Of a stretch of 64,000 nucleotides of DNA, positions 9,591 through 19,637 are shown in pieces. Source of the DNA: Anthoceros angustus (Eukaryota > Streptophyta > Anthocerotopsida > Anthocerotales > Anthocerotaceae); assembly GCA_010909165.1 (NCBI GenBank), contig MU008155.1, positions 1,922,001 to 1,986,000 on the forward strand, read 5' to 3'. The notes below the pieces were generated by a model. The model had not been told where the DNA came from. It saw only the letters and a list, made by a program, of their open reading frames with translations, and ran no database searches. The position numbers and the translations under genes are program-made. How positions within the stretch are numbered: the stretch's first letter is position 1; every line of letters starts with the position of its first letter.

Positions 9591-12578
9591 ATGGCCACAG
9601 TATGGCAACTGGATCCGTGGTATACCAAACAACTTGGTGGGTGTACTGGGATTCTGCGAGGAGCTCCTGCTCACCCCACCGAAGAGAGTCAACCGCTTGA
9701 ATACAACCAAGCCTCTGGGTGCAGCATTGTAGCGAATCCAGCGCTCCCTCCAAACTGTGTGACCTTGCAAGGATTTTCCAGCGATGGTCGCCGCCAGGAC
9801 CAGCAGCAGGAGCTGCTGTGGCGACAGTTTTTTCTGGACCCTACTATGTGGTGGGACAAGAGGCGAGACAAGAAGAGCTCTCGTTCGCCTGACTTCCGGC
9901 GTAAGGGGTCTGGCGAGGTCCTCTGGTTAAACAACTTGTGCAAGCCAGCTTGGGTGGATGAACAGCTCGTTTCTTGGGATATGCAGATGAGTTATGGTGC
10001 CTCTCCGTCGCGCCCGAGGTTTCCGAATAAGCCTGAGACTGGCAGTTGTGCAGGATCAGCTGTCACCGTGAGCACGTTATGTCAGCAGGGGAAGCTAACG
10101 GAGGCCTTAGGAGCCCTGGAATCCATGGCGCAGACAGCCTGTCCGATTCCTCTGTCTTTGTTGTACACTGTGTTGAAAGTGTGTTCAGCTAAAAAGGATC
10201 TGGTTGTGGGGCAACGAGTTCATGATCTGTGTGTCAAACTTGGGTACGAGGCAAATACATACTTGGGGAACCATATTCTGCGCATGTATGCATGTGCAGG
10301 TAGGCTACAGGAGGCCATGGATGTATTCACCAGGGTGGGCAAACCAGATGTCTTCATGTGGGGTTCCATAATCTCCGCACATTCTAAACATGGGAAACCT
10401 AAGGAGGCTATACAATTGTACCAGGAGATGCGTAGCTCAGGTTTGAAGGCCGATGCTCACGTCTTTGTTGCTGCCCTTCAAGCCTGTGCGCTTGCTGCGG
10501 ACTTGGATTCTGGCAGACAAGTGCACTGTGATGTGTTGGACAGTGGAATTCCTGCTAACTTGTTTGTTGGCAACTGCCTGGTAGACATGTATGCCAAATG
10601 TGGCAAAATGGAAGATGCACGCTGGGTTGTTGATAGCTTGGCAACAAAGAATATCGTGACATGGAATGCCCTGATTGCTGGGTATGCAAAATGTGGCGAA
10701 CTAGAAGATGCACGACGGGTTTTTGACAGCTTGGATGCAAAGGATGTGGTGACATGGACGACCCTAATTGCAGGGTATGCAGAACAAGGGCTTGGCCAGG
10801 TTGCGCTTGTTCTGTATGGACAAATGGAGCAGGAGGGCTTGATTGTAGCTGACGATGTTACTTTTGCTTGCCTTCTGAAGGCCTGTTCAAGTACTGGTGC
10901 TTTACAGAAGGGCAGGCAGCTGCACTCACAGATTGTGGAAAGAGGACTGCTAAACAATATACTGGTTGGGACCTGCCTTGTCGACATGTATGCAAAATGC
11001 GGTGAACTAAGAGATGCACTGAGGGTTTTTGAGAGCTTGGCCATGAAGACTGTGGTGACATGGAATGCCCTTATAACTGGGTATGCACAACAAGGGCTCG
11101 GACAGGATGCGCTTGTTCTCTATGGACAAATGGAGCAGGAGGGGCTGATTGTGGCTGACCGTGTTACTTTTGCTGCCCTTCTAAAGGCCTGTGCAACTAC
11201 TGGTTCTTTACAGGTGGGCAGGCAGCTGCACTCACAAATTGTTGAACGAGGGCTGCTCAATTGCATAGTGGTTGGCACCTGCCTGGTGGACATGTATGCA
11301 AAATGTGGTGAACTGGAATGTGCACGCCAGGTGTTTGACAGCTTGACTACAAAGGATGTGGTGACATGGAATGCCCTGATTGCTGGGTATGCACAGGAAG
11401 GGCGCGGTCAAGAGGCGCTTGTTCTGTATGCACAAGTGGAGCAGGAGAGCCTGCTTGTGGCTGATGATGTTACTTTTGCGTGCCTTGTGAAGGCCTGTGC
11501 AAGCGCTGGTGCCTTACAGAAGGGCATGCAGCTACACTCACAGATTGTGAAAAGAGGAGTGCTAGATAACATACTGGTTGGCACCTGCCTGGTGGATATG
11601 TATGCAAAATGTGGTGAACTGGACGAGGCACGCCGGGTATTTGACAGCTTAGCTGCAAAAGATGTAGTGACATGGAATGCCCTCATATCGGGGTGTGGTG
11701 CTTGTGATGAAGGCCACAAGGCACTGGCTTGTTTTGAGGAGATGTTAGCCGCTGATATTCAACCTGATGGTGCTACTTTCACTTCCGTTTTAGTTGCATG
11801 CAGTCATGAGGGACTCGTGAATGAGGGTCGCAAGCACTTCAATTCCATGGTGGAACAACATGGCATGAAACCTACTATTGAGCATTACATTTGCATGATT
11901 GATCTTCTTGGACGTGCAGGCCATTTAGATGAGGCAGAGAGCTTGCTTTTATCTTGTGACGGCCAAAGTAATGTTGTGGGGTTGAGGTCTTTGCTCAATG
12001 CCTGCAAAAATCACGGGGATATAGAGAGGGCGACTCGGTGTTTTGAAAGCCTTATTAGACTGGAGCCTCAGCAGGCATCCGCATATGTGCTTATGGCCAA
12101 TGCCTATGCAGATGCAGGTAGGTGGACCGATGTAGGAAGAATTGAATCAAAGAGACTGGCAGCAGGAGCTAAGAAGAAACCTGCAGTGGCTGGCATTGAG
12201 GTGGAGGAGCAGGTACATACATTTGTGGTCGGGGAAAACAGAGATGATATTTCGCTCAAGTTAGAGAGCATGAATGCACGACTGAAACAGGAAGGAGGCC
12301 ACTTGCCACACACGAAGTTGGTATTGAAGTCAGCATCTGAGAAGGAAAAGGAAAATGTTCTTTGCGGGCATGCTGAGAAGCTAGCACTGGCGTATGGTCT
12401 CTTGAACACTCCGATTGGCACACCTCTGCTGGTAACAAAGAATCTACGAATGTGCAGTGACTGCCACATTTCCACCGAGATCATGTCAAGGGTTGAAAAG
12501 AGAGACATTGTCGTAAGGGATGGGTACCGTGTGCATCGGTTTGCAGCTGGTTCATGCAGTTGTAAGGGGCGACCGTGA
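9591..12578 (+). CDS. PPR2: PDF-motif PPR protein with DYW:KP editing domain
   Basis: An intact, intronless gene for 995 residues. The ATG at 9591 opens MATVWQLDP; an in-frame TAG at 9528-9530 rules out a longer product without splicing. The PDF block is at about residues 75-127 (DPTMWWDKRRDKK, SPDFRRKGSGEVLWLN, KPAWVDEQL). Four full P-L-S triplets with one extra S motif follow (GYAKCGELEDARRVF), then P2-L2-S2-E1-E2. The DYW:KP domain starts near residue 861, with HAE at about residue 927, CSDCH, and terminal CSCKGRP. Compared with canonical DYW domains, the PG box is replaced by KPAVAGIEV and the last three residues are GRP. By family analogy it is a sequence-specific RNA-binding editing factor for plastid or mitochondrial transcripts. 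Confidence 0.9.
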   Translation: MATVWQLDPWYTKQLGGCTGILRGAPAHPTEESQPLEYNQASGCSIVANPALPPNCVTLQGFSSDGRRQDQQQELLWRQFFLDPTMWWDKRRDKKSSRSPDFRRKGSGEVLWLNNLCKPAWVDEQLVSWDMQMSYGASPSRPRFPNKPETGSCAGSAVTVSTLCQQGKLTEALGALESMAQTACPIPLSLLYTVLKVCSAKKDLVVGQRVHDLCVKLGYEANTYLGNHILRMYACAGRLQEAMDVFTRVGKPDVFMWGSIISAHSKHGKPKEAIQLYQEMRSSGLKADAHVFVAALQACALAADLDSGRQVHCDVLDSGIPANLFVGNCLVDMYAKCGKMEDARWVVDSLATKNIVTWNALIAGYAKCGELEDARRVFDSLDAKDVVTWTTLIAGYAEQGLGQVALVLYGQMEQEGLIVADDVTFACLLKACSSTGALQKGRQLHSQIVERGLLNNILVGTCLVDMYAKCGELRDALRVFESLAMKTVVTWNALITGYAQQGLGQDALVLYGQMEQEGLIVADRVTFAALLKACATTGSLQVGRQLHSQIVERGLLNCIVVGTCLVDMYAKCGELECARQVFDSLTTKDVVTWNALIAGYAQEGRGQEALVLYAQVEQESLLVADDVTFACLVKACASAGALQKGMQLHSQIVKRGVLDNILVGTCLVDMYAKCGELDEARRVFDSLAAKDVVTWNALISGCGACDEGHKALACFEEMLAADIQPDGATFTSVLVACSHEGLVNEGRKHFNSMVEQHGMKPTIEHYICMIDLLGRAGHLDEAESLLLSCDGQSNVVGLRSLLNACKNHGDIERATRCFESLIRLEPQQASAYVLMANAYADAGRWTDVGRIESKRLAAGAKKKPAVAGIEVEEQVHTFVVGENRDDISLKLESMNARLKQEGGHLPHTKLVLKSASEKEKENVLCGHAEKLALAYGLLNTPIGTPLLVTKNLRMCSDCHISTEIMSRVEKRDIVVRDGYRVHRFAAGSCSCKGRP

Positions 12579-14050
12579 GAATGAAAATCTAGCCAGTGCT
12601 CAGCAGCTGAAATGTTACATGTGGGAATCGGTTGTAAGGACCGTTCGGTTTCAACCGGCCGGAGGTGGGTTCTGTGAGAAATTATATGAACTTACGAGTT
12701 TGTTTTGTCCTGGTAGTGGTGACTACTTCCTTCGTAAATGTTCGTGACAGTTTTACTGGATTTGGATCTGGACAGGATCGGGTGCATGGACGAGCGGACC
12801 CTCGCCGTTTATGAAACGCTGTTCTTCAATTTAGACTCCACCATTTTGGAGGCTTTTGCTTACCTGTAGCTGCAGCGAAGGATCAGCAGCTCAAGAGTCC
12901 GGCCCAGCGAAGAACTAAGCTGGTATTTCATGTCTGTACAGCTGTTCGTCTCTGGCATGACCGTTTCTTCAGGCGTCATCGTCCTATTCATAATCTGTCG
13001 GTGTGGGATTGACCATGTTATCAGGGTGTGCGCCTTCTCAGGCGAAAGCGAACTGCACAGGAGTGGAAATGCTTTCAGGGATGTACGAAGTTGCTGGACA
13101 CGAGATTGTAGCGGTCTTGCCCAGGCTCGCCCTCGAAGCTCTTATGGCATTGAAACAGAGCAGATTGGACGGCATCTGATTGATAGTCTTGGGTGTTCTG
13201 GGGTTAAACTTGTGGCCACCAGACACCAGTATTGGGCCTACAATACAAAATGAATGCGTACTCTGCACTAAGCAGGGGAACCCAACTTCTGGGCAGTCGC
13301 CCAAGACGGGTGCCCTCGGGTTCCCGGTGCCCATGCCCGTCAACAAAGTCCATGCCATAGCTCCAAAGTCCATGCTCATGCCCTATCCCTCGTCGCCCGG
13401 CATGGTAGCGATTGACGGCATGGTGGCCTAAACCTACAGCGGCTTAAAGCGCATGGATTCAGGGTTTTAGGGAGACAAAATGTGTTGGACGTTGGACGAA
13501 CCTACTGGGAGATTGATGATGAAGAAAAAATGTTATCTATGTGGTTTTCAGATGCAATAACTATTGTGTGATTTGCAGACTAAGGATTATGGAGATCAAA
13601 CCTGTGTCTATGGCGATTATTCGTATCCGGGCATTAGTTTAAGTGTGTGAACTTCATTTTCTAATGTATTCTAGGCCGAATGCCATGGCATCTTTCAGAT
13701 TTCATAGTATTGTTCCATGCCACATCAGTCCAGGACAACCATAAACATCGACAAAGTTTCTCATCACACAACTTGGCCACAAAGTTTCTCATCACACAAC
13801 TTGGCCACATGTGTTCCAATCTTTGTCATCCACTTTTTCTTTCTGGTCGTTTGGGTTTTTTGATGACACAATGGACGCAGACAAATGTTTTATCGACATG
13901 CCAGTGGCTATAGACATAGCCATAATCATGTTTTATGGACATGTCCGAGGCCCCATGTGTTCTCACCTTACGAAGACTCCGTATTTATGAATAATTCGTA
14001 CGTTTTTTACAATATATAAAACATTTTTGTGTTCGTCACGCATACATCCT
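12579..14050. other. Spacer, no supported gene
   Basis: The first ~60 bp after PPR2 are family 3' flank. The remainder contains a 28-bp direct repeat at 13751-13806 (unit starts ACAAAGTTTCTCATCACA) and short unsupported ORFs without domains. Confidence 0.5.
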
Positions 14051-14051
14051 T

Positions 14052-15690
14052 GTGGCATGGTTACTCAATATTGTCGGGCAACTACATCGCCATACCATAA
14101 TTTCTTTACATTTTCTGTTCATCATAACATTCCGTAGACTCTTCATCTTACTCACTCGGTTACTCATTATTGTCGGGCAACTACATCGCTATACCGTCGT
14201 AATTTCTTTACATTTTCTGTTCATCATAACATTCCGTAGACTCTTGATCTTATTAAAGAGAGATTTTATTGAGGTGAAAAAACGATGGGAAAAGCCCATC
14301 TAGGAGGGGACAACCAAAGGGGACCAGGGGGTCGAGGTGAAGAGGAACAACTACCTAAAGTCACCTACTGCACCCACAATGTCATATGCAGGAAGAATAA
14401 ACGGCCTGCAAACCATGGAGGTAGAGGAAGATGCGTCGCCTACTGTCGACGCCTTGTGGAGGATCGCCGTTGAGAGCGCCCATTGAAGGGCAATTGAAAC
14501 CTTGATCTTATTCACTCGGTCACTCGTTACTGTCAGGCAACTACATCGCTATACTGTAATTTCTTTACATTTTCTGTTCACCATTACATTCCGTAGACTC
14601 TTGATCTTATTAAAGAGAGATTTTATTGAGGTGAAAAGCGATGGGAAAAGCCCATCTAGGAGGGGACAACCAAAGGGGACCAGGGGTCGAGGTGAAGAGG
14701 AACAACTACCTAAAGTCACCCACGCACCCACAATGTCATATGCGGGAAGAATAAACGCCGCAAACCATGGAGGTAGAGGAAGATGCGCCGCCTCGACGCC
14801 TTGTGGAGGATCGCTGTTGAGAGCGCCCATTGAAGGGCAATTGAAACCTTGATCTTATTCACTCGGTCACTCGTTCTTGTCGCAACTACATCGCTATACC
14901 GTAATTTCTTTACATTTTCTGCTCACCATTACCACATCGCTGCAACTACATCGCTATCGTAATTTCTTTACATTTTCTGCTCACCATTACATTAGACTCT
15001 TGATCTTACTCACTTGCTACTCATTATTGTCGGGCAACTACATCGCTATACCGTCGTAATTTCTTTACATTTTCTGTTCATCATAACATTCCGTAGACTC
15101 TTGATCTTATTAAAGAGAGATTTTATTGAGGTGAAAAAACGATGGGAAAAGCCCATCTAGGAGGGGACAACCAAAGGGGACCAGGGGGTCGAGGTGAAGA
15201 GGAACAACTACCTAAAGTCACCTACTGCACCCACAATGTCATATGCAGGAAGAATAAACGGCCTGCAAACCATGGAGGTAGAGGAAGATGCGCCACCGCC
15301 GACGCCTTGTGGAGGATCGCCTGAGAGCGCCCATTGAAGGGCAATTGAAACTTGATCTTATTCACTCGGTCACTACATCGCTTGTGCAACTACATCGCTA
15401 TACTGTAATTTCTTTACATTTTCTGTTCACCATTACATTCCGTAGACTCTTGATCTTACTCACTCGGTTACTCATTACTGTCGGGCAACTACATCGTTGT
15501 TCCATAATTTCTTTACATTTCTGTTCACCATAATATTCCATAAACTCTTGCTCTTACTCACTCGGTTACTTATTACTGTCGTGCAACTGCATTGTTGTTC
15601 CATAATTTCTTTACATTTTCTGTTCACCATAACCTTGCGAAGACTCTTGATCTTACTCCGTTACTCATTACTGCCGAGCACTCTCCTTTC
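14052..15690. repeat. Complex tandem repeat array (about 85-110 bp and about 350-500 bp units)
   Basis: A short unit (CGGGCAACTACATCGCTATA ... TTTCTTTACATTTTCTG ... TAGACTCTTGATCTTA) recurs about nine times. Embedded in it, a longer block beginning AAAGAGAGATTTTATTGAGG and including AGGAGGGGACAACC recurs at about 14253, 14609 and 15110. Copies differ mainly by small indels at CTG/CAG words, and the middle long copy is the most indel-laden. No coding function is supported. It may be a satellite derived from a transposon end. Confidence 0.75.
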
Positions 15691-16624
15691 CACGCACTCC
15701 CGTTCCCGCTTTAGGCACGAGCTTAGAAATCACAATGATGATCACATACAAACATGAGTCGTGGTAATCATGCATGCGCATGCACGGAGTACGTTCCTCA
15801 CATGGTTTTCATACCAATCTTTCAAACAGCGTTGACTGCAGCTCCTATGATGGAACTTCCGTCTAGTCATATGCATCGCTGTAGTCAAGATTGTGGTTGT
15901 GGATTTTGAAGATTTCCCAAGCAACTACACCAAAGGTTTCATGTATGTCGATGGAGATGAGGAAGGTTGGGAAGAGTGGATGGACTAAGAGGGAGCGAGC
16001 GTGATGTCCATACTTAGTAGTACTAAATATTATACGAAACCAAACTCGTAGCGTTATCTAGAGCTAAGAAGACTAGCGTCAAATCTTTGTGGGCCTACCT
16101 TATTAATGCCTAAAGGTAGGTCCACCCATCCACAAGGTCCACATTGTGAAACAAAACAACCACACGCACGAATGCAACACTCCCGGAACGCAACACTCAC
16201 GCGCGTCATGACTCCTGCGACAGAACGATCCCGGCACACCAGAGTCCTGGGATGAGGTTATCATCAAAGGATGGCGGAGTAACAGGCGTGCAGGGCAAGA
16301 TCAATCTAAATAGGCCGGACACAGAACACCTCCAACAGAGTTTTGTCAATCTGACCCAGCAAGCTCCGGAGGCAAGTAATCTTATCGCTCACTACTATCG
16401 AGCCTCGCTTTGCAAGCTTTGTTACTTTTCTAGAGAATTTGGTGCATTTTCCGATCCCGGATTTTCCCCCTCATGTTCCAAATCACATGTGTCGACATTC
16501 TCTGAATAAAATTACATGTGTCGAAGGTCAAGGACATGTTTCTCCTTGGAGCATGGTGCGTTCGTTATAGCTCAAAGGTATAAGTAAGGCCCCCAGTTCT
16601 AAAACTAAACACAAAGTTTCTTGT
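15691..16624. other. Spacer, no supported gene
   Basis: I see no recognisable gene or repeat here. Sequence just upstream of the OTU ORF is open in its frame but has no ATG, so a 5' exon of that gene could lie here. Confidence 0.4.
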
Positions 16625-17263
16625 GTGCAATGTTCAAAACTTGAGAGAAAAATTGCAGCTAGTCTTGCGACTCAAGAGAATCTTGCATCGCCCAAAGTGG
16701 AGGCGGCAAAAACGTGCAAGAGAACAAAGACTTGTAAACTATCGAAAGTACACAAGCGTGAAAAGACGGCATCGACCAATATTTCCGATCTCTTTGTAGC
16801 ACCTAAAGGAACTCGGATACTCAAACAAGATGAGTACAAAGTTGTGCGCGTTGCAGGAGGCGGCAAGTGCCTATTCCGCTCCATGGCAGCCTCAAAATTC
16901 CATAGTTCGAAACCACCGTTGGATGACGAGAGGCAAGGGCATGTGGCAAACGTCCTCCGACGCCGGGCTATTGCCGAGTTGGAAAGACAAAGGCAGATTT
17001 ACGAGGATGTAGTCGAAGGGGACTTCACCGACTATGTCAAAAGGATGAAGAGAAGCACGGAGTGGGGCGGCGAACTCGAGATCCTGATGCTAGCACAGGT
17101 TCTACACCGGCCCATCCGCGTTTATGTGGAGTGCGAGGGCGATGTCATGCCCCTGCAGACGTATGAGCCCACCGAAGCACGCAAGAATGACTCAGGTACC
17201 ATCACCATATGGTACGATGGATGAAGTCATTACAATTGCATTAACCTGCTTCATGGTCACTAG
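16625..17263 (+). pseudogene. OTU-like cysteine protease, probably inactivated
   Basis: The ORF encodes a Lys-rich N-terminal segment followed by an OTU-type deubiquitinase fold: GGGKCLFRSMA (nucleophile Cys region), then YVKRMKRSTEWGGELEILML and LAQVLHRPIRVYVE, which are typical OTU core segments. Two faults stand out. The usual Asp of the DGxC motif is Gly. A TGA at 17222-17224 stops translation right after IWYDG, while the next in-frame codons read SHYNCINL up to TAG at 17261-17263, which is where the catalytic His is expected. No ATG precedes the conserved part, so the 5' end is also missing or in another exon. I read it as a recently inactivated gene; a sequencing error at the TGA is the main alternative. 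Confidence 0.7.
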
Positions 17264-18221
17264 CTATAAAACTTAGTTGAAATACACTATTTACGGAAGC
17301 CAAGGAGGCTCAAAGTCCTATATAACAATCCAGTTTTAGATCATCCATATTTTTTTACATTATGTGGAACCTTGTTCTAAGTTATCGTTCCACTCGCGCA
17401 AGTTAGGAGTCACATTTTTATACATTATGTGGAACCTTGTTCTAAGTTATCGTTCCACTCGCGCAAGTTAGGAGTCACATGACAAAACAATCCCGACACA
17501 TAAACGATAGTCTGGGGATGCGACTTTTCCGCAAGTTTGAAATATTTGTAGAAGAGGCCCTTGAAGGACATGATGAAGAGGAGGCTAAGCAACAACTTGG
17601 TTCTTTCATGGAGCATGATGACGATTTGGCTATGGCTTACAAAAAGAGGTCTTAGACCTTTGTGTGATTCTGGATTGGAATTTTGAATAGGAGTAGAATT
17701 TCCTTGTTATGCTAAGTACAATTATTGATTTTTAATTTGTATCATTTCATATATATAAATTTATCTATTTTAGGATGATTAATTTTGAGCATTTCATTTA
17801 CGTATTTTATGGCATCCGTTATATCATTTCACGTATATAAAAGTATCTAAAATAAATATATGAAAAAAAACATCATAAAATTCTATGATCTACGTAAAAT
17901 TTTATGGGTACATGAAATATTTTTCGGACGGCATAACTATGGGACTCCTCTATGGCATACCAAAGAGGACAGAGGGGGCGGGGCACTTTTTTCGTAGGCG
18001 AAACTTTTGTTCACATCACACATCTTTTTGGTGTCCGGTTTGGTAACCCGATTGAATGGGGTAGCCCAAAGCGGACGCACCAAAGCGGCCACTTCGCGCT
18101 CACCGGTACACACAAAGGGAACTTCGTAGCCGCAGAGGCCCCGTAGCTTGCAGCTATAGCATGTGCGGGCTAGCAGTGGAGGAGGGTTCCATGCTCTCCT
18201 TCGAGCTCACCCGATCCTAAT
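17264..18221. other. AT-rich spacer with a 65-bp direct repeat
   Basis: A segment starting TACATTATGTGGAACC near 17356 is repeated 65 bp later through AGTTAGGAGTCACAT. The rest is AT-rich apart from the small ORF at 17518-17655. Confidence 0.6.
17518..17655 (+). CDS. Small acidic ORF, uncertain
   Basis: A 45-residue ORF from ATG 17518 to TAG, starting MRLFRKFEIFVEEALEG and then rich in Glu/Asp (HDEEEAK, EHDDDLAMAY). It resembles a terminal exon or protein fragment more than random sequence because its composition is charged in an AT-rich region. I do not recognise a family. Confidence 0.2.
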   Translation: MRLFRKFEIFVEEALEGHDEEEAKQQLGSFMEHDDDLAMAYKKRS

Positions 18222-18743
18222 ATGTGGAGTGATGTATTTTACAGGTCTTATGACTCGAAAAAGCCAATGCATCCTCTGTGCTACGAGGAGCTCGATGTGC
18301 TATTGCAACATGCCGAGGACCACAACAACCTCATCTGCCACATAGAGAACTACCCCTTGGACTTCGAAGTTCTTTTCGAGCTGAGGAAATGTGGCCACAG
18401 ATATTTGGACTGGACCTGGACTTCATACTGTGAGAGTGCCTTCCAGAAGCTGGAAGCGCACTATTTCATGCATACTCATTTTGATGGGTGGCCATTGGGT
18501 CCTAATGATCACTGCGAAGCTTCGCGATCGAAGCACCGGGAGTCACTGGAGGACTTCAAGATGTGGATGGCCAAGTTCCACTCCGACAGCTTGACTCATA
18601 GGTTGCACGGCTGGCCCCGACGCTATCGCCCCCTCCTGGATTTCATCACAACCTCTTCTACGAACTGGACGCACGCCAACCATGTCTTGTGGAAGGAGAT
18701 GAACAACTTCTACACCATCGAGGACAGTGATCATGGGGGTTAG
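18222..18743 (+). CDS. Hypothetical protein, 173 aa
   Basis: An uninterrupted ORF from ATG 18222 to TAG, with composition unlike the flanking AT-rich DNA: rich in His, Trp, Asp and Glu (for example LLQHAEDHNNLICHIENY and KCGHRYLDWTWTSY). I recognise no domain. The balanced GC content and the Trp/His content suggest a real or recently real coding sequence, possibly a terminal exon or a piece of a mobile element. Confidence 0.4.
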   Translation: MWSDVFYRSYDSKKPMHPLCYEELDVLLQHAEDHNNLICHIENYPLDFEVLFELRKCGHRYLDWTWTSYCESAFQKLEAHYFMHTHFDGWPLGPNDHCEASRSKHRESLEDFKMWMAKFHSDSLTHRLHGWPRRYRPLLDFITTSSTNWTHANHVLWKEMNNFYTIEDSDHGG

Positions 18744-19637
18744 GACTGGTGGTCATCGGCTTTAGGCACCTTGAAGTAGGGGTTTTGTTAGGACATGGTG
18801 GTGGAGGCCTTTAGGATTCAGGTTTGTAGGTTTGCAACCACGCGGCCGGCGCGGCCGGCGGGTTAGGGTTTGGCGGCCATGGGATAGCATCGAAGAAAAC
18901 TTAATCGCACAAGGTACAGCGGAAGACTCTTTATTTTCTGAAAAAATTTGGTCATTCCCACATGGAGAAGCTAAGTCTGGATGCCCATTAATGTTCGCTC
19001 CTACAATCGGGGAGTGCCACATCATCGTGCGTTGGGACACCGAGATGGATGAATAATCGGAAGCACACAAACTTCCGCGAAGCTTTCGAGCTAATAAACC
19101 CGATTCTGATTTTCGCACCATAAGCAGAGAAAGGAGGGGAAGAAAAAATTCGACGAGGCTTACAAACCCTTATCAGTACTGCACAATTCTGTGCCACATG
19201 ATTGCACCCTAGATGGGAGTTGGGAGCTAGGTGTTTGCCTATGAAATATGAACTATCAAGCAAAACAATGTAGACGCAGACCCCATCGGGGACATGAATA
19301 TTATCAAGGCACTTACCCTACCACCAATAGGGAACACCTTGAGAATTATGCATGTCTAATTGTATATAGCTCGCAGGGACCTCGCGGCCTCCCGGGGCGA
19401 GCATGTTAAGGGTACGGGGATCGCACAGGTAGGAACGGCACTTAGCCCTACCTTGGGCACCACACGGGTTCTGACAGGAATACGAAGCAATCATCCAGTG
19501 GCAGGGCAGGCAGCACACGACTTTGATATCTGTTCAACCCGATCGATGGGTTCTCTGTGGTGATTTCAGCTGCAGATTCTTCCCCGGACTCCCACTGGCC
19601 ACATCCCACCCCCTGAGCACTGGCTAGATCTTCAATC
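18744..19637. other. Spacer downstream of PPR3
   Basis: Between the hypothetical ORF and the 3' end of PPR3 I see no supported gene. The last ~60 bp are PPR 3' flank on the minus strand. Confidence 0.4.

Noticed and set aside
17222-17224. TGA in the OTU gene as a selenocysteine or recoding signal
   Set aside because: Land plants lack the selenocysteine system and nothing downstream suggests a recoding element; a nonsense mutation or read error is simpler.
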